NCBI RefSeq assembly: GCF_003385775.1
Contig: NZ_QRDP01000004.1
Coordinates: 372,001 to 436,000 of the forward strand
DNA: 64,000 bases
Direction: 5' to 3'
From: Parasphingopyxis lamellibrachiae
Lineage (GTDB): Bacteria; Pseudomonadota; Alphaproteobacteria; Sphingomonadales; Sphingomonadaceae
The notes below the pieces were generated by a model. That model saw only the letters and a list, made by a program, of their open reading frames with translations. It did not search any database and had not been told where the DNA came from. The translations under genes and the position numbers were made by a program. Each line of letters begins with the position of its first letter. Positions within the stretch are counted from its first letter, which is position 1. Positions 54,356-60,619 of the stretch are shown here, piece after piece.

Positions 54356-54961
54356 ATGAGCTTGATTGATCGCGCAAAAAACATCCTATTTTCACCGAAA
54401 ACCGAATGGGCGAAGATCGATGCCGAACAAGGCTCAATCATGGGACTTTTTACCGGATACGCGATGATTTTGGCGGCGCTGCCGGCTATCGGGACGCTAG
54501 TGGGCTTTGCGCTTTCGTTCGGCCCTTATCGGTATTTCGGGATGAACTATTTCCTGGTCACGGCGGTCGCCGGCTATGTCATCGGGCTCGGGATTCTCTA
54601 TTTGATGGGTATCATCGCCAATGCGCTGGCCCCCAGTTTTGATGGCGCAAAGAATGACCTCTCGGCGATGAAAATGGTGGTTTATTCCGCTACGCCCGGC
54701 TGGATTGCAGGGTTTTTCGGTTTCATCCCGGGCCTGAATATCCTGCTCTCACTGGCGGCGTTCGGCTATTCGGCATATCTGCTCTATCTGGGCAGCCAGG
54801 CTGTAATGAAAGTGCCGGAAAACAAGGCGGTCGGCTATACTGCCGTTACCATCATCATCTGGATCATAGCATCCTTTGTCGTGATGGCGGTGATCATGAG
54901 CATCCTTATCTCGTCGATCATCGGTACCGCTGGGCTCGTCGGAGCGGCGGCTTATCGTTGA
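54356..54961 (+). CDS. Yip1 family membrane protein
   Basis: 201 residues with a short cytoplasmic N-terminus (MSLIDRAKNILFSPKTEWAK, where the segment NILFSPKTEW is typical of bacterial Yip1-domain proteins) and about five membrane helices. AGAGGGGAA lies 6 nt before the ATG; starting further upstream would enter the gap after rnpB. The function of bacterial Yip1-domain proteins is unknown. A hairpin and a terminator follow. Confidence 0.82.
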   Translation: MSLIDRAKNILFSPKTEWAKIDAEQGSIMGLFTGYAMILAALPAIGTLVGFALSFGPYRYFGMNYFLVTAVAGYVIGLGILYLMGIIANALAPSFDGAKNDLSAMKMVVYSATPGWIAGFFGFIPGLNILLSLAAFGYSAYLLYLGSQAVMKVPENKAVGYTAVTIIIWIIASFVVMAVIMSILISSIIGTAGLVGAAAYR

Positions 54962-54965
54962 TTGC

Positions 54966-55048
54966 TGCACCGGGCGATTTCGCCCGGTGCAGGCAAAAAT
55001 ATCGGGGAACGGGTCATAGCCAAACCGGCGGTGGCCCGTTCCTTTATT
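54966..55048 (+). terminator. Hairpin plus rho-independent terminator after the Yip1 gene
   Basis: First an 11-bp hairpin (54966-54976 with 54981-54991, loop ATTT) without a T-tract, then GGAACGGGTCA (55006-55016) pairing with TGGCCCGTTCC (55032-55042) followed by TTTATT. The J-domain gene starts only 20 nt on, so its promoter must overlap this region. Confidence 0.65.
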
Positions 55049-55068
55049 GGGAGTTAGACTAAGCGGAT

Positions 55069-55605
55069 ATGGCAGGCGGACGACGAAGCAGTGACTGGGG
55101 CTTTCCCCGCTGGAGGGGATATGAATCCTCGCGGGATACGGTTGAGGTGCGCATCTGCGACCGGCATCTGTGCGAAGAGCCTGGCGACCGTCCCGCGCCC
55201 AAATCGCCGAACAGCCCTGAGCGCTGGTATTTCTGCGAGAAACACGCGGCGGAATATAATCGCAACTATAACTATTTCGAAGGTCTGACCAAGGAACAGC
55301 GAAAACAGCGCGAACATGACGAACAGCGCGATGCCGGCGGGTTTGGCCAGGCATCGCACTATGGCTGGGGCGGCCCGGGAGACGGCACGCGGAGTTCGGA
55401 TGAGATGCTTGCGCTCGAAATTCTCGAACTTGAGAGCGATGCGGATATCGCCACTGTGAAAAAGGCGTGGCGCAAGCTGGCGAAGGAAAACCATCCGGAC
55501 GTTAATCCGGACGATGCAGATGCTGCGAAACGCTTTCAGGCAGCGCAAGCGGCATGGGATGTTCTGCGCACTGCCGAGGAGCGCCGCAGCTGGAAGGGCG
55601 CTTAG
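55069..55605 (+). CDS. J-domain protein with C-terminal J domain and putative zinc motif
   Basis: 178 residues. The J domain is at the C-terminus (about 120-178) with HPD in KENHPDVNPDDADAAKRF, so it should stimulate DnaK. The N-terminal half carries C30-x2-H33-x-C35 and C56-x2-H59, a possible zinc ribbon, then EYNRNYNYFEGLTKEQRKQ. This layout is that of a J-protein group common in alphaproteobacteria, distinct from DnaJ and DjlA. Its client is unknown. It converges with sufE. Confidence 0.87.
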   Translation: MAGGRRSSDWGFPRWRGYESSRDTVEVRICDRHLCEEPGDRPAPKSPNSPERWYFCEKHAAEYNRNYNYFEGLTKEQRKQREHDEQRDAGGFGQASHYGWGGPGDGTRSSDEMLALEILELESDADIATVKKAWRKLAKENHPDVNPDDADAAKRFQAAQAAWDVLRTAEERRSWKGA

Positions 55606-55608
55606 GTG

Positions 55609-56022
55609 TCAGGCCAGGCGTTCGGCGGTTTCGCGGATCAGCGCGATCATGTTCGGAATGCCTTGCGTCCGGTTTGAGCTCAGCTGGTTTTTGAGATCGA
55701 ACGTCTTGAGTTCATCGGAAATATCGGTTGCGAGGATATCTGCCGGCGCGCGATCCTGCACGGCAAGCAGCACCAGCGCGATGATCCCCTTGGTAATCGC
55801 CGCGTTGCTATCCGCGAGAAAATGCAGCCGGCTATCGTCCAGTTGTGTCGGGTAAACCCAGACGGAGGCCGAACAGCCACGCACTAGGGTCGCATCGGTT
55901 TTCAGGGCTTCGGGCATATCGTCCAGCGTTTGCCCGAGATCGATCAGGAGCCTGTAACGGTCGTCGCTGTCGAGAAAATCATATTCCTCGCGGACATCGT
56001 TGAGTGTTGGGAGATTGGTCAT
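55609..56022 (-). CDS. sufE: SufE family sulfur acceptor
   Basis: Accepts persulfide from a SufS-type cysteine desulfurase and boosts its activity. The active cysteine is C50 in LVRGCSASVWV; other family blocks are DRYRLLIDLGQTLDDMP and ITKGIIALVLLAVQD. 137 residues is standard. It stands alone, about 15 kb from the two cysteine desulfurase genes, either of which could be its partner. Confidence 0.93.
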   Translation of the reverse strand: MTNLPTLNDVREEYDFLDSDDRYRLLIDLGQTLDDMPEALKTDATLVRGCSASVWVYPTQLDDSRLHFLADSNAAITKGIIALVLLAVQDRAPADILATDISDELKTFDLKNQLSSNRTQGIPNMIALIRETAERLA

Positions 56023-56051
56023 GCCGGTCGTTTAGGGGCTGACCGGGTGGC

Positions 56052-56149
56052 CGTCACCCCGGTACGTCGCCCCGGCGGGAAGCCGGGGCCTTTTCGGAAG
56101 GGAGTATTGGGCCAGGCCGAAAAGATTCCGCAGGGCAGGCGGAATGACG
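56052..56149. repeat. Nested palindromic intergenic element
   Basis: The 98-bp stretch is bounded by CGTCACCCCG and CGGAATGACG, which are imperfect inverted repeats (8 of 10). Inside are GCCCCGGC/GCCGGGGC (56069-56089), CTTTTCGG/CCGAAAAG, and ATTCCGC/GCGGAAT (56125-56145). This resembles dispersed REP-like elements with GTCATTCC or GTCACCCC ends found in many alphaproteobacterial genomes. Confidence 0.45.
56118..56146 (-). terminator. Rho-independent terminator of the psp operon
   Basis: Read on the minus strand, ATTCCGC and GCGGAAT form a 7-bp stem followed by CTTTTCGG, 16 nt after the last psp-operon stop. It is part of the nested palindromic element. Confidence 0.55.
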
Positions 56150-56161
56150 AATTTCAGTTTG

Positions 56162-56404
56162 TTACAGCTCGATACCCGCAGCGATGGCTTCGAGCTTGCG
56201 GACACGTTCCTTGAGATCGGCGACTTCAATCCGCGACCCCGTGCTGGGTGCGGGGACATCGCCAGACAGGGCCGCCGTCTGCTGCAGCTCCATCCGCTTC
56301 AATTCGAGCCATCCGCGCCAGCCTTTAAGGACGACAAGGCTGGCGATCATCAAGCCAATCAATCCGGCTGCCGTTGTGGCCAGTGTCGGGATCTGATCCT
56401 GCAT
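56162..56404 (-). CDS. Psp-operon small membrane protein 5
   Basis: 80 residues, last gene of the operon. One membrane helix (about residues 8-28, TLATTAAGLIGLMIASLVVL), then WRGWLELKRMELQQTAALSG and a C-terminal coiled coil RIEVADLKERVRKLEAIAAG. It keeps the R-x3-LE-x-I start of the shared module but lacks the T-D-x4-L-x2-E-I-E-x-L-R-D ending. The ATG at 56404 has AAAGGAA upstream. It resembles PspB in plan, but I cannot assign it to PspB proper. Confidence 0.7.
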   Translation of the reverse strand: MQDQIPTLATTAAGLIGLMIASLVVLKGWRGWLELKRMELQQTAALSGDVPAPSTGSRIEVADLKERVRKLEAIAAGIEL

Positions 56405-56435
56405 GACTATTCCTTTCTTTCCTGAACCTTTGTTC

Positions 56436-56705
56436 TTAGCTGTGCGTCTTATCGCGCAGAGCTTCGATTTCATCCTCGAGCCGGTTGCTCTTGTCGGTGG
56501 CAATCCGCTCAAGGACGGCGATGCGATCTTTCAACTGTTTGATCTCTTCCCGCATCCGACCGGCATCGGGGTCGACCAGGCGGCGAGGTTCGCCATTCCC
56601 GTCTTCGACGATCCCTTGTTCGGCCTTGTATTTTGCTCTCAGAACACCGGCGATTGCGGTGATCAGGACGATGGCGACCACCATCGAAAAAGGATTGTCA
56701 AACAT
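56436..56705 (-). CDS. Psp-operon small membrane protein 4 (PspB-like)
   Basis: 89 residues: N-terminal helix (about 6-22, FSMVVAIVLITAIAGVLRAK), an acidic-basic linker, and a C-terminal coiled coil MREEIKQLKDRIAVLERIAT continuing TDKSNRLEDEIEALRD. The ending matches the module shared by PspC and three sibling genes. 28 nt after sibling 3. Predicted to be an inner-membrane protein with a cytoplasmic coiled coil that could touch PspA or PspB/C. Confidence 0.72.
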   Translation of the reverse strand: MFDNPFSMVVAIVLITAIAGVLRAKYKAEQGIVEDGNGEPRRLVDPDAGRMREEIKQLKDRIAVLERIATDKSNRLEDEIEALRDKTHS

Positions 56706-56733
56706 CTAGTATCTCCCTGAACCGTGTTCTCTT

Positions 56734-57003
56734 TTAGTTGAGTGGCTTATCCCGCAGATTCTCGATTTCTTCGCTTAGACCCGTCGAGCGATCTGTAAGG
56801 ATCCGCTCCAGGGTCGCTACGCGCTGCTCGAGCCGTTCGGATTTCGCTGCATATTGGGCAGCGCTTTCTGCCGTCATCCTGACATTGGCATCGGCTTCCG
56901 CCTTGCGAAGTTCGAACCATTTTCCGCCGAAGATCCAGAAGGTGACCGCACAGATCGGAAAAACCACCGTCATCAACAGGATACCCATCAGTTCCAAATC
57001 CAC
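56734..57003 (-). CDS. Psp-operon small membrane protein 3 (PspB-like)
   Basis: 89 residues: membrane helix at about 5-25 (MGILLMTVVFPICAVTFWIF), then WFELRKAEADANVRMTAESA, a long heptad-rich stretch, and the module RVATLERILTDRSTGLSEEI ending ENLRD. It is the copy whose N-terminal part (helix then KWFELRKAE) most resembles the helix-to-charged-stretch join of PspB. 11 nt after sibling 2. No enzymatic motif. Confidence 0.72.
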   Translation of the reverse strand: MDLELMGILLMTVVFPICAVTFWIFGGKWFELRKAEADANVRMTAESAAQYAAKSERLEQRVATLERILTDRSTGLSEEIENLRDKPLN

Positions 57004-57014
57004 GAGCTTTCTCC

Positions 57015-57341
57015 CTATTCGGCCCTGTCACGCAGGCGTTCGATTTCCTGATCCAGCCCGTAGCCACTGTCGGTAACGATGGTTTCGACATTGGCGAGTC
57101 GGTTTTTCAGGCCGGCAAGTTCGTCGCGCAGCTGGCTGTTTTCCTGGTTGAGCAACTTGATCTCTTCGTTTGCTTTGCGATCAACCTGTGGATGGTGCGC
57201 TCCACCCATTCCGTCGTCGAGTGGGTAGCCATTCTTTATCCGCAACCATGTCGTGGTCACCCAGGCGGCCATGACGACGATAACCACTACCGCGATTGCC
57301 GGGGCCAGATCTGCCAACAAACGTGCTTTTTCGGGGTCCAT
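57015..57341 (-). CDS. Psp-operon small membrane protein 2 (PspB-like)
   Basis: 108 residues: membrane helix at about 12-34 (LAPAIAVVVIVVMAAWVTTT), then WLRIKNGYPLDDGMGGAHHP, a segment very like RAKHGYPLEDEWGG of sibling 1, a coiled coil LLNQENSQLRDELAGLKNRL and the module RLANVETIVTDSGYGLDQEI ending ERLRD. The shared (I/A)K(N/H)GYPL(D/E)D block shows that siblings 1 and 2 are the closest pair. 11 nt after sibling 1. Confidence 0.73.
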   Translation of the reverse strand: MDPEKARLLADLAPAIAVVVIVVMAAWVTTTWLRIKNGYPLDDGMGGAHHPQVDRKANEEIKLLNQENSQLRDELAGLKNRLANVETIVTDSGYGLDQEIERLRDRAE

Positions 57342-57352
57342 TCAAATTCTCC

Positions 57353-57655
57353 CTATTCTGCCGCGTCGCGGAGATTTTCGATCTCGTTCGCGAGCCTTGT
57401 ACTGCCATCCGTTGCGATCCGTTCGAGCACCGAAATCCGTTCTTCGAGCCGGACGATCTTGTCCTTCAGTTCGCCATTCTCATTCGACATCAATTCGATC
57501 TTCCGGTCTGTTTCCGGGTTTTTGGGCAGCGTTGTGCCGCCCCATTCATCTTCCAGCGGATAGCCGTGTTTGGCGCGGATGGCCGTGGTGATGATCCATG
57601 CCAGGAAACTCATTCCTATGATGGCCAAAACAAAGGTCGGGCTTCCCCAATTCAT
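57353..57655 (-). CDS. Psp-operon small membrane protein 1 (PspB-like)
   Basis: 100 residues: membrane helix at about 7-27 (TFVLAIIGMSFLAWIITTAI), then RAKHGYPLEDEWGG, a coiled coil KIELMSNENGELKDKIVRLE and the module RISVLERIATDGSTRLANEI ending ENLRD. It follows pspC by 27 nt. The block after the helix is shared with sibling 2. Expected topology is N-out, coiled coil in the cytoplasm, as for PspB. Confidence 0.73.
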   Translation of the reverse strand: MNWGSPTFVLAIIGMSFLAWIITTAIRAKHGYPLEDEWGGTTLPKNPETDRKIELMSNENGELKDKIVRLEERISVLERIATDGSTRLANEIENLRDAAE

Positions 57656-57682
57656 GATGATTTTCTCCCTGAACCTGTAAAC

Positions 57683-58060
57683 TTAACGCAGCGCGTCGAT
57701 TTCCTGGGCGAGCCGCGTATTCTTGCTGGTCACCATCAGTTCCATATCGGCAAGCCGGCGATCGACATCGCGGAATTGTGAGCGGATTGCGTTGACCGAG
57801 CGGCGCGGGTTGGCGCGTGTGCCCTGCCAGAATTTCGCCTCTTCCTCATTCTCGTAAAGATCGAGCGGCTTTTTCGGTGCCAGCCATGCGACGATGAAAT
57901 ACACAAGGAAGAGCGGCGGAAAAAAGAACATCGCGGTGCACATGAACCCGATCCGGGTCCAAAGTGTATCGATGCCCGTATAGTCCGCGACACCCGAACA
58001 GACGCCCAGAAATTTGCCGTTCTGCTTGTCGAGATAGAATTTTGTGCGGCGATCATGCAT
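57683..58060 (-). CDS. pspC: Phage shock protein C, coiled-coil tail variant
   Basis: Inner-membrane partner of PspB that senses envelope stress and recruits PspA. The PspC domain is at the N-terminus: FYLDKQNGKFLGVCSGVADY (residues 8-27) then a membrane helix FMCTAMFFFPPLFLVYFIVA. The C-terminus DVDRRLADMELMVTSKNTRL continuing AQEIDALR is the same module that ends four downstream siblings. 125 residues. It follows pspB by 25 nt. Confidence 0.92.
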   Translation of the reverse strand: MHDRRTKFYLDKQNGKFLGVCSGVADYTGIDTLWTRIGFMCTAMFFFPPLFLVYFIVAWLAPKKPLDLYENEEEAKFWQGTRANPRRSVNAIRSQFRDVDRRLADMELMVTSKNTRLAQEIDALR

Positions 58061-58085
58061 TTTCGGTCTCCTGTTCTTTTGTTCG

Positions 58086-58409
58086 TTACCGTCGGCGTTC
58101 GGCGCGGCTTACATCCTGTTCGGCTATCCGGTCCTCGAACCGCTCTTCGATCCGTTCTTCCCGGGGTGCCTCGTGGCGCAGTGCGCGTTCGCGGGCCCAT
58201 TCAGGGTTATCGGCGGCCATGATTCGTTCGATCGTGTTCATCCGGTCATCCAGTCTGCGCGCCGTGTCATAAAGTTCATCCAGCAAATCCTCGTCTTCCC
58301 GGGTCATCGAACCGGCGCGTTTCCATTGCGTGGAATAGTGGAGGATCAACCAGGGAAGCCCGATGAAGAGCATCCCGACGACGCCGATGGGTACGAGGAT
58401 ATCTTCCAT
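58086..58409 (-). CDS. pspB: Phage shock protein B
   Basis: 107 residues: N-terminal helix MEDILVPIGVVGMLFIGLPW, then ILHYSTQWKRAGSMTREDED and the PspB coiled coil RLDDRMNTIERIMAADNPEW, which matches the family ending (R-x2-LE-x-IL followed by P-x-W). The C-terminal extension of about 30 residues is rich in Arg and Glu. It works with PspC to release PspF from PspA under stress. 3 nt separate it from pspA. Confidence 0.92.
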   Translation of the reverse strand: MEDILVPIGVVGMLFIGLPWLILHYSTQWKRAGSMTREDEDLLDELYDTARRLDDRMNTIERIMAADNPEWARERALRHEAPREERIEERFEDRIAEQDVSRAERRR

Positions 58410-58412
58410 TGT

Positions 58413-59096
58413 TTACGCCTCCTTCGAGTCAGAGCTTTTTTTGCTGGCCTTTTTCATGGCGGCGAGTTCGGCCTCGACCCGATCGCTCGTTTCGAGCTCG
58501 TTGATCTCGTCCTCAAGCGTTTTCGGCTGGCTGCCCAGGGCAAGCGCATCGGCGCGGCCTTCGGCCATGTCGACATGCCGCTCTAGCATTTCAAAGCGTG
58601 CAAAGGCGTCCTGAACCCGGTCGCCATTGTATAGGTCGCGCAGCTTGATCTGGTTTTCGGCGCTTTCGAGGCGGACCGAGATGTTGCTCTGGCGGCTGCG
58701 GGCTTCGCGAAGCTTGCCCTGGAGCTTGGAAATGTCCTGCTCATAGGCGTGAAGCGATTCATCAAGAATGGCGATCTCGCCGTTCAGGCGGTCGGCCATG
58801 TCGGCGGCTTTCTGTTTCTCGACAAGCGCCTGCTTGGCCAGGTCTTCACGATCTTTCGAAAGGGCGAGCTCGGCCTTGTCCTTCCAGCTTTCCTGGAGAT
58901 TTTCGAGCTTGGTGATCGACCGGCGCATTTCCTTCTGGTCGGCAATGGTGCGAGCAGCGGTAGCGCGAACTTCCACCAGCGTTTCTTCCATCTCGAGGAT
59001 GATCATGCGAACCATTTTGGCCGGATCTTCAGCCTTGTCGAGAATGTCGGTGACATTGGCTGCGATGATATCGCGGGTTCGGGAGAAAATTCCCAT
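58413..59096 (-). CDS. pspA: Phage shock protein A
   Basis: Peripheral membrane protein of the PspA/IM30/Vipp1 family, a membrane-stabilising ESCRT-III relative and inhibitor of PspF. MGIFSRTRDIIAANVTDILD is the amphipathic start, PAKMVRMIILEMEETLVEVR the family hallmark, and almost the whole chain is coiled coil. 227 residues is standard. AGGAG lies 8 nt before the ATG. A stable hairpin lies just upstream, between it and the 57-residue first gene. Confidence 0.96.
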   Translation of the reverse strand: MGIFSRTRDIIAANVTDILDKAEDPAKMVRMIILEMEETLVEVRATAARTIADQKEMRRSITKLENLQESWKDKAELALSKDREDLAKQALVEKQKAADMADRLNGEIAILDESLHAYEQDISKLQGKLREARSRQSNISVRLESAENQIKLRDLYNGDRVQDAFARFEMLERHVDMAEGRADALALGSQPKTLEDEINELETSDRVEAELAAMKKASKKSSDSKEA

Positions 59097-59128
59097 GATG
59101 ACTACTCCTAAACCCCTTGAACTAGAAT

Positions 59129-59164
59129 GGCCGGGGAGGGGAAGGGGCTGCCGCCTCCCCGGCC
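59129..59164. other. Stable intercistronic hairpin ahead of pspA
   Basis: GGCCGGGGAGG (59129-59139) and CCTCCCCGGCC (59154-59164) form an 11-bp GC-rich stem without a T-tract, between the first small gene and pspA. It may protect or partition the message. Confidence 0.5.
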
Positions 59165-59176
59165 TGTCTGCTTGGC

Positions 59177-59350
59177 CTAAGCGATGCGGCCCGTAACGAT
59201 GATTGCGCCATCTTGATCGGCCTGAAGCTGCACTGGCTGCGCGGTGCCGCCGTCGATCGGGCCAACTGTCCCGAAGACACAGACGCCGGTCACTGCAAGA
59301 GCGGCCAAGGCGGAAAGGATGTTTTGGCGAATGCTGGTAATGTTGGTCAT
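59177..59350 (-). CDS. 57-residue exported peptide, first gene of the psp operon
   Basis: The frame starts at the ATG at 59350 with AGGAG 8 nt upstream and reads MTNITSIRQNILSALAALAV then TGVCVFGTVGPIDGG, a signal peptide or membrane helix, followed by a short polar tail (QPVQLQADQDGAIIVTGRIA). It is the first gene after the sigma-54 promoter and should be induced with pspA. No family recognised. The single cysteine precedes a possible cleavage region. Confidence 0.65.
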   Translation of the reverse strand: MTNITSIRQNILSALAALAVTGVCVFGTVGPIDGGTAQPVQLQADQDGAIIVTGRIA

Positions 59351-59430
59351 GTTTGGTCTCCTGAACCTTGGCCCGAAACGGGAGCCTGAAATTGGGTTAC
59401 TGTCTTTGTGACTGTTAACGCCCCATTCAC

Positions 59431-59446
59431 TGCAGAGACCGTGCCA
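59431..59446 (-). promoter_or_regulatory. Sigma-54 promoter of the psp operon
   Basis: On the minus strand TGGCACGGTCTCTGCA matches the -24/-12 consensus: GG (59444-59445) and GC (59432-59433) are separated by exactly 10 nt, and the -24 box TGGCACG is perfect. The predicted start is near 59420, about 70 nt before the first ATG. PspF, encoded divergently, is the expected activator, and the AT-rich stretch from 59448 to 59475 could carry IHF and PspF sites. Confidence 0.85.
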
Positions 59447-59516
59447 GTTTTTTAAAAATCAATAATAACAATGCATTAGGTAGAATTCACGACATTGTAG
59501 AGCGGCGCATATTGCT

Positions 59517-59533
59517 ATTATTTGGGAAATAAT
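59517..59533. promoter_or_regulatory. Palindrome in the psp intergenic region
   Basis: ATTATTTGGGAAATAAT is a 7-bp inverted repeat with GGG centre, 14 nt before the pspF ATG and about 70 nt upstream of the sigma-54 box. Position suits a PspF enhancer site that also represses pspF, as known in enterobacteria. Confidence 0.45.
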
Positions 59534-59547
59534 GCTAAAAGATTGGC

Positions 59548-60564
59548 ATGGAACGCGGTGCGCAATTTGTGGGGGAATCGGGCGCTTTTCTCGATGCTGT
59601 CGAGATGGCCAGTCGGGCGGCGGCGCTTGATCGCCCGGTCCTTGTGATCGGCGAGCGGGGCACAGGCAAGGAACTTATAGCCGAGCGTCTACACCGGCTC
59701 AGCCAGCGTTGGGAAGGGCCATTGATCACGCTCAATTGCGCCGCGCTTCCCGAAACGCTGATCGAGGCAGAGCTGTTCGGCCATGAAGCCGGAGCCTTTA
59801 CCGGCGCGACCCGCGCCCGCGCCGGCGCTTTCGAGGAGGCCGATGGCGGTACGCTGTTTCTCGACGAACTGGCCACATTGTCGGCTGCGGCGCAGGAAAG
59901 ACTTTTGCGGGCGGTCGAATATGGCGAAGTCAGCAGGATCGGATCCAACAAGCCCTTGCGGGTCGACGTCCGGATCGTGGCTGCGACCAACGAAAACCTG
60001 CCAAGCCTTGTCGACCGGAACCGGTTTCGGGCGGATTTGCTCGATCGCCTGTCTTTCGAGGTCGTTACGTTGCCGCCGCTCAGGGTGCGCGAAAGCGATA
60101 TTCTCATACTTGCCGATTATTTCGGGCGGCGCATGGCTGCCGAGCTCGATTGGGCTGAATGGCCGGGTTTCGGAGACAATTCGACCAAGATTCTCATGGC
60201 GCATGACTGGCCCGGCAACGTTCGCGAACTGCGCAACGCTGTGGAGCGCGCCGTTTATCGCTGGGATCGTCCATCCGATCCTGTCGATACTATCCAGCTC
60301 GATCCGTTCGACTCTCCATGGCAGATGCCGCCGTCAACCGCCGCCAGTGACGAGCAGCCCGCCCAGGCGGCCGTACAGACGGTTCCGCAGACTGCCAAGC
60401 CGGTCGTGACCGATTTCAAGGCAGCGGTTGAGGTCTATGAGAAAGAGATACTGGAAAACGCCCTGGAAAGAGCCCGGTACAACCAGCGGCAGACCGCCAA
60501 GGCATTGGGACTAAGCTATGATCAGCTCCGCCATGCCCTGAAGCGACACGACATGATCGGCTGA
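59548..60564 (+). CDS. pspF: Psp operon transcriptional activator PspF
   Basis: Sigma-54 enhancer-binding protein without a sensory N-terminal domain: it begins directly with the AAA+ domain, as PspF does. Walker A is GERGTGKE (35-42), the sigma-54 contacting loop is GAFTGAT (82-88), Walker B is GTLFLDE, and R-finger and sensor II regions follow. A linker rich in Pro/Ala/Gln leads to a Fis-type helix-turn-helix (RQTAKALGLSYDQLRHALKR). 338 residues. Divergent from the psp operon and expected to be held inactive by PspA. Confidence 0.94.
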   Translation: MERGAQFVGESGAFLDAVEMASRAAALDRPVLVIGERGTGKELIAERLHRLSQRWEGPLITLNCAALPETLIEAELFGHEAGAFTGATRARAGAFEEADGGTLFLDELATLSAAAQERLLRAVEYGEVSRIGSNKPLRVDVRIVAATNENLPSLVDRNRFRADLLDRLSFEVVTLPPLRVRESDILILADYFGRRMAAELDWAEWPGFGDNSTKILMAHDWPGNVRELRNAVERAVYRWDRPSDPVDTIQLDPFDSPWQMPPSTAASDEQPAQAAVQTVPQTAKPVVTDFKAAVEVYEKEILENALERARYNQRQTAKALGLSYDQLRHALKRHDMIG

Positions 60565-60619
60565 TTCGCCAAAATCCCAGAAATCGGGTATATTGAGGCT
60601 GCATCACGGGAGAAGTACC

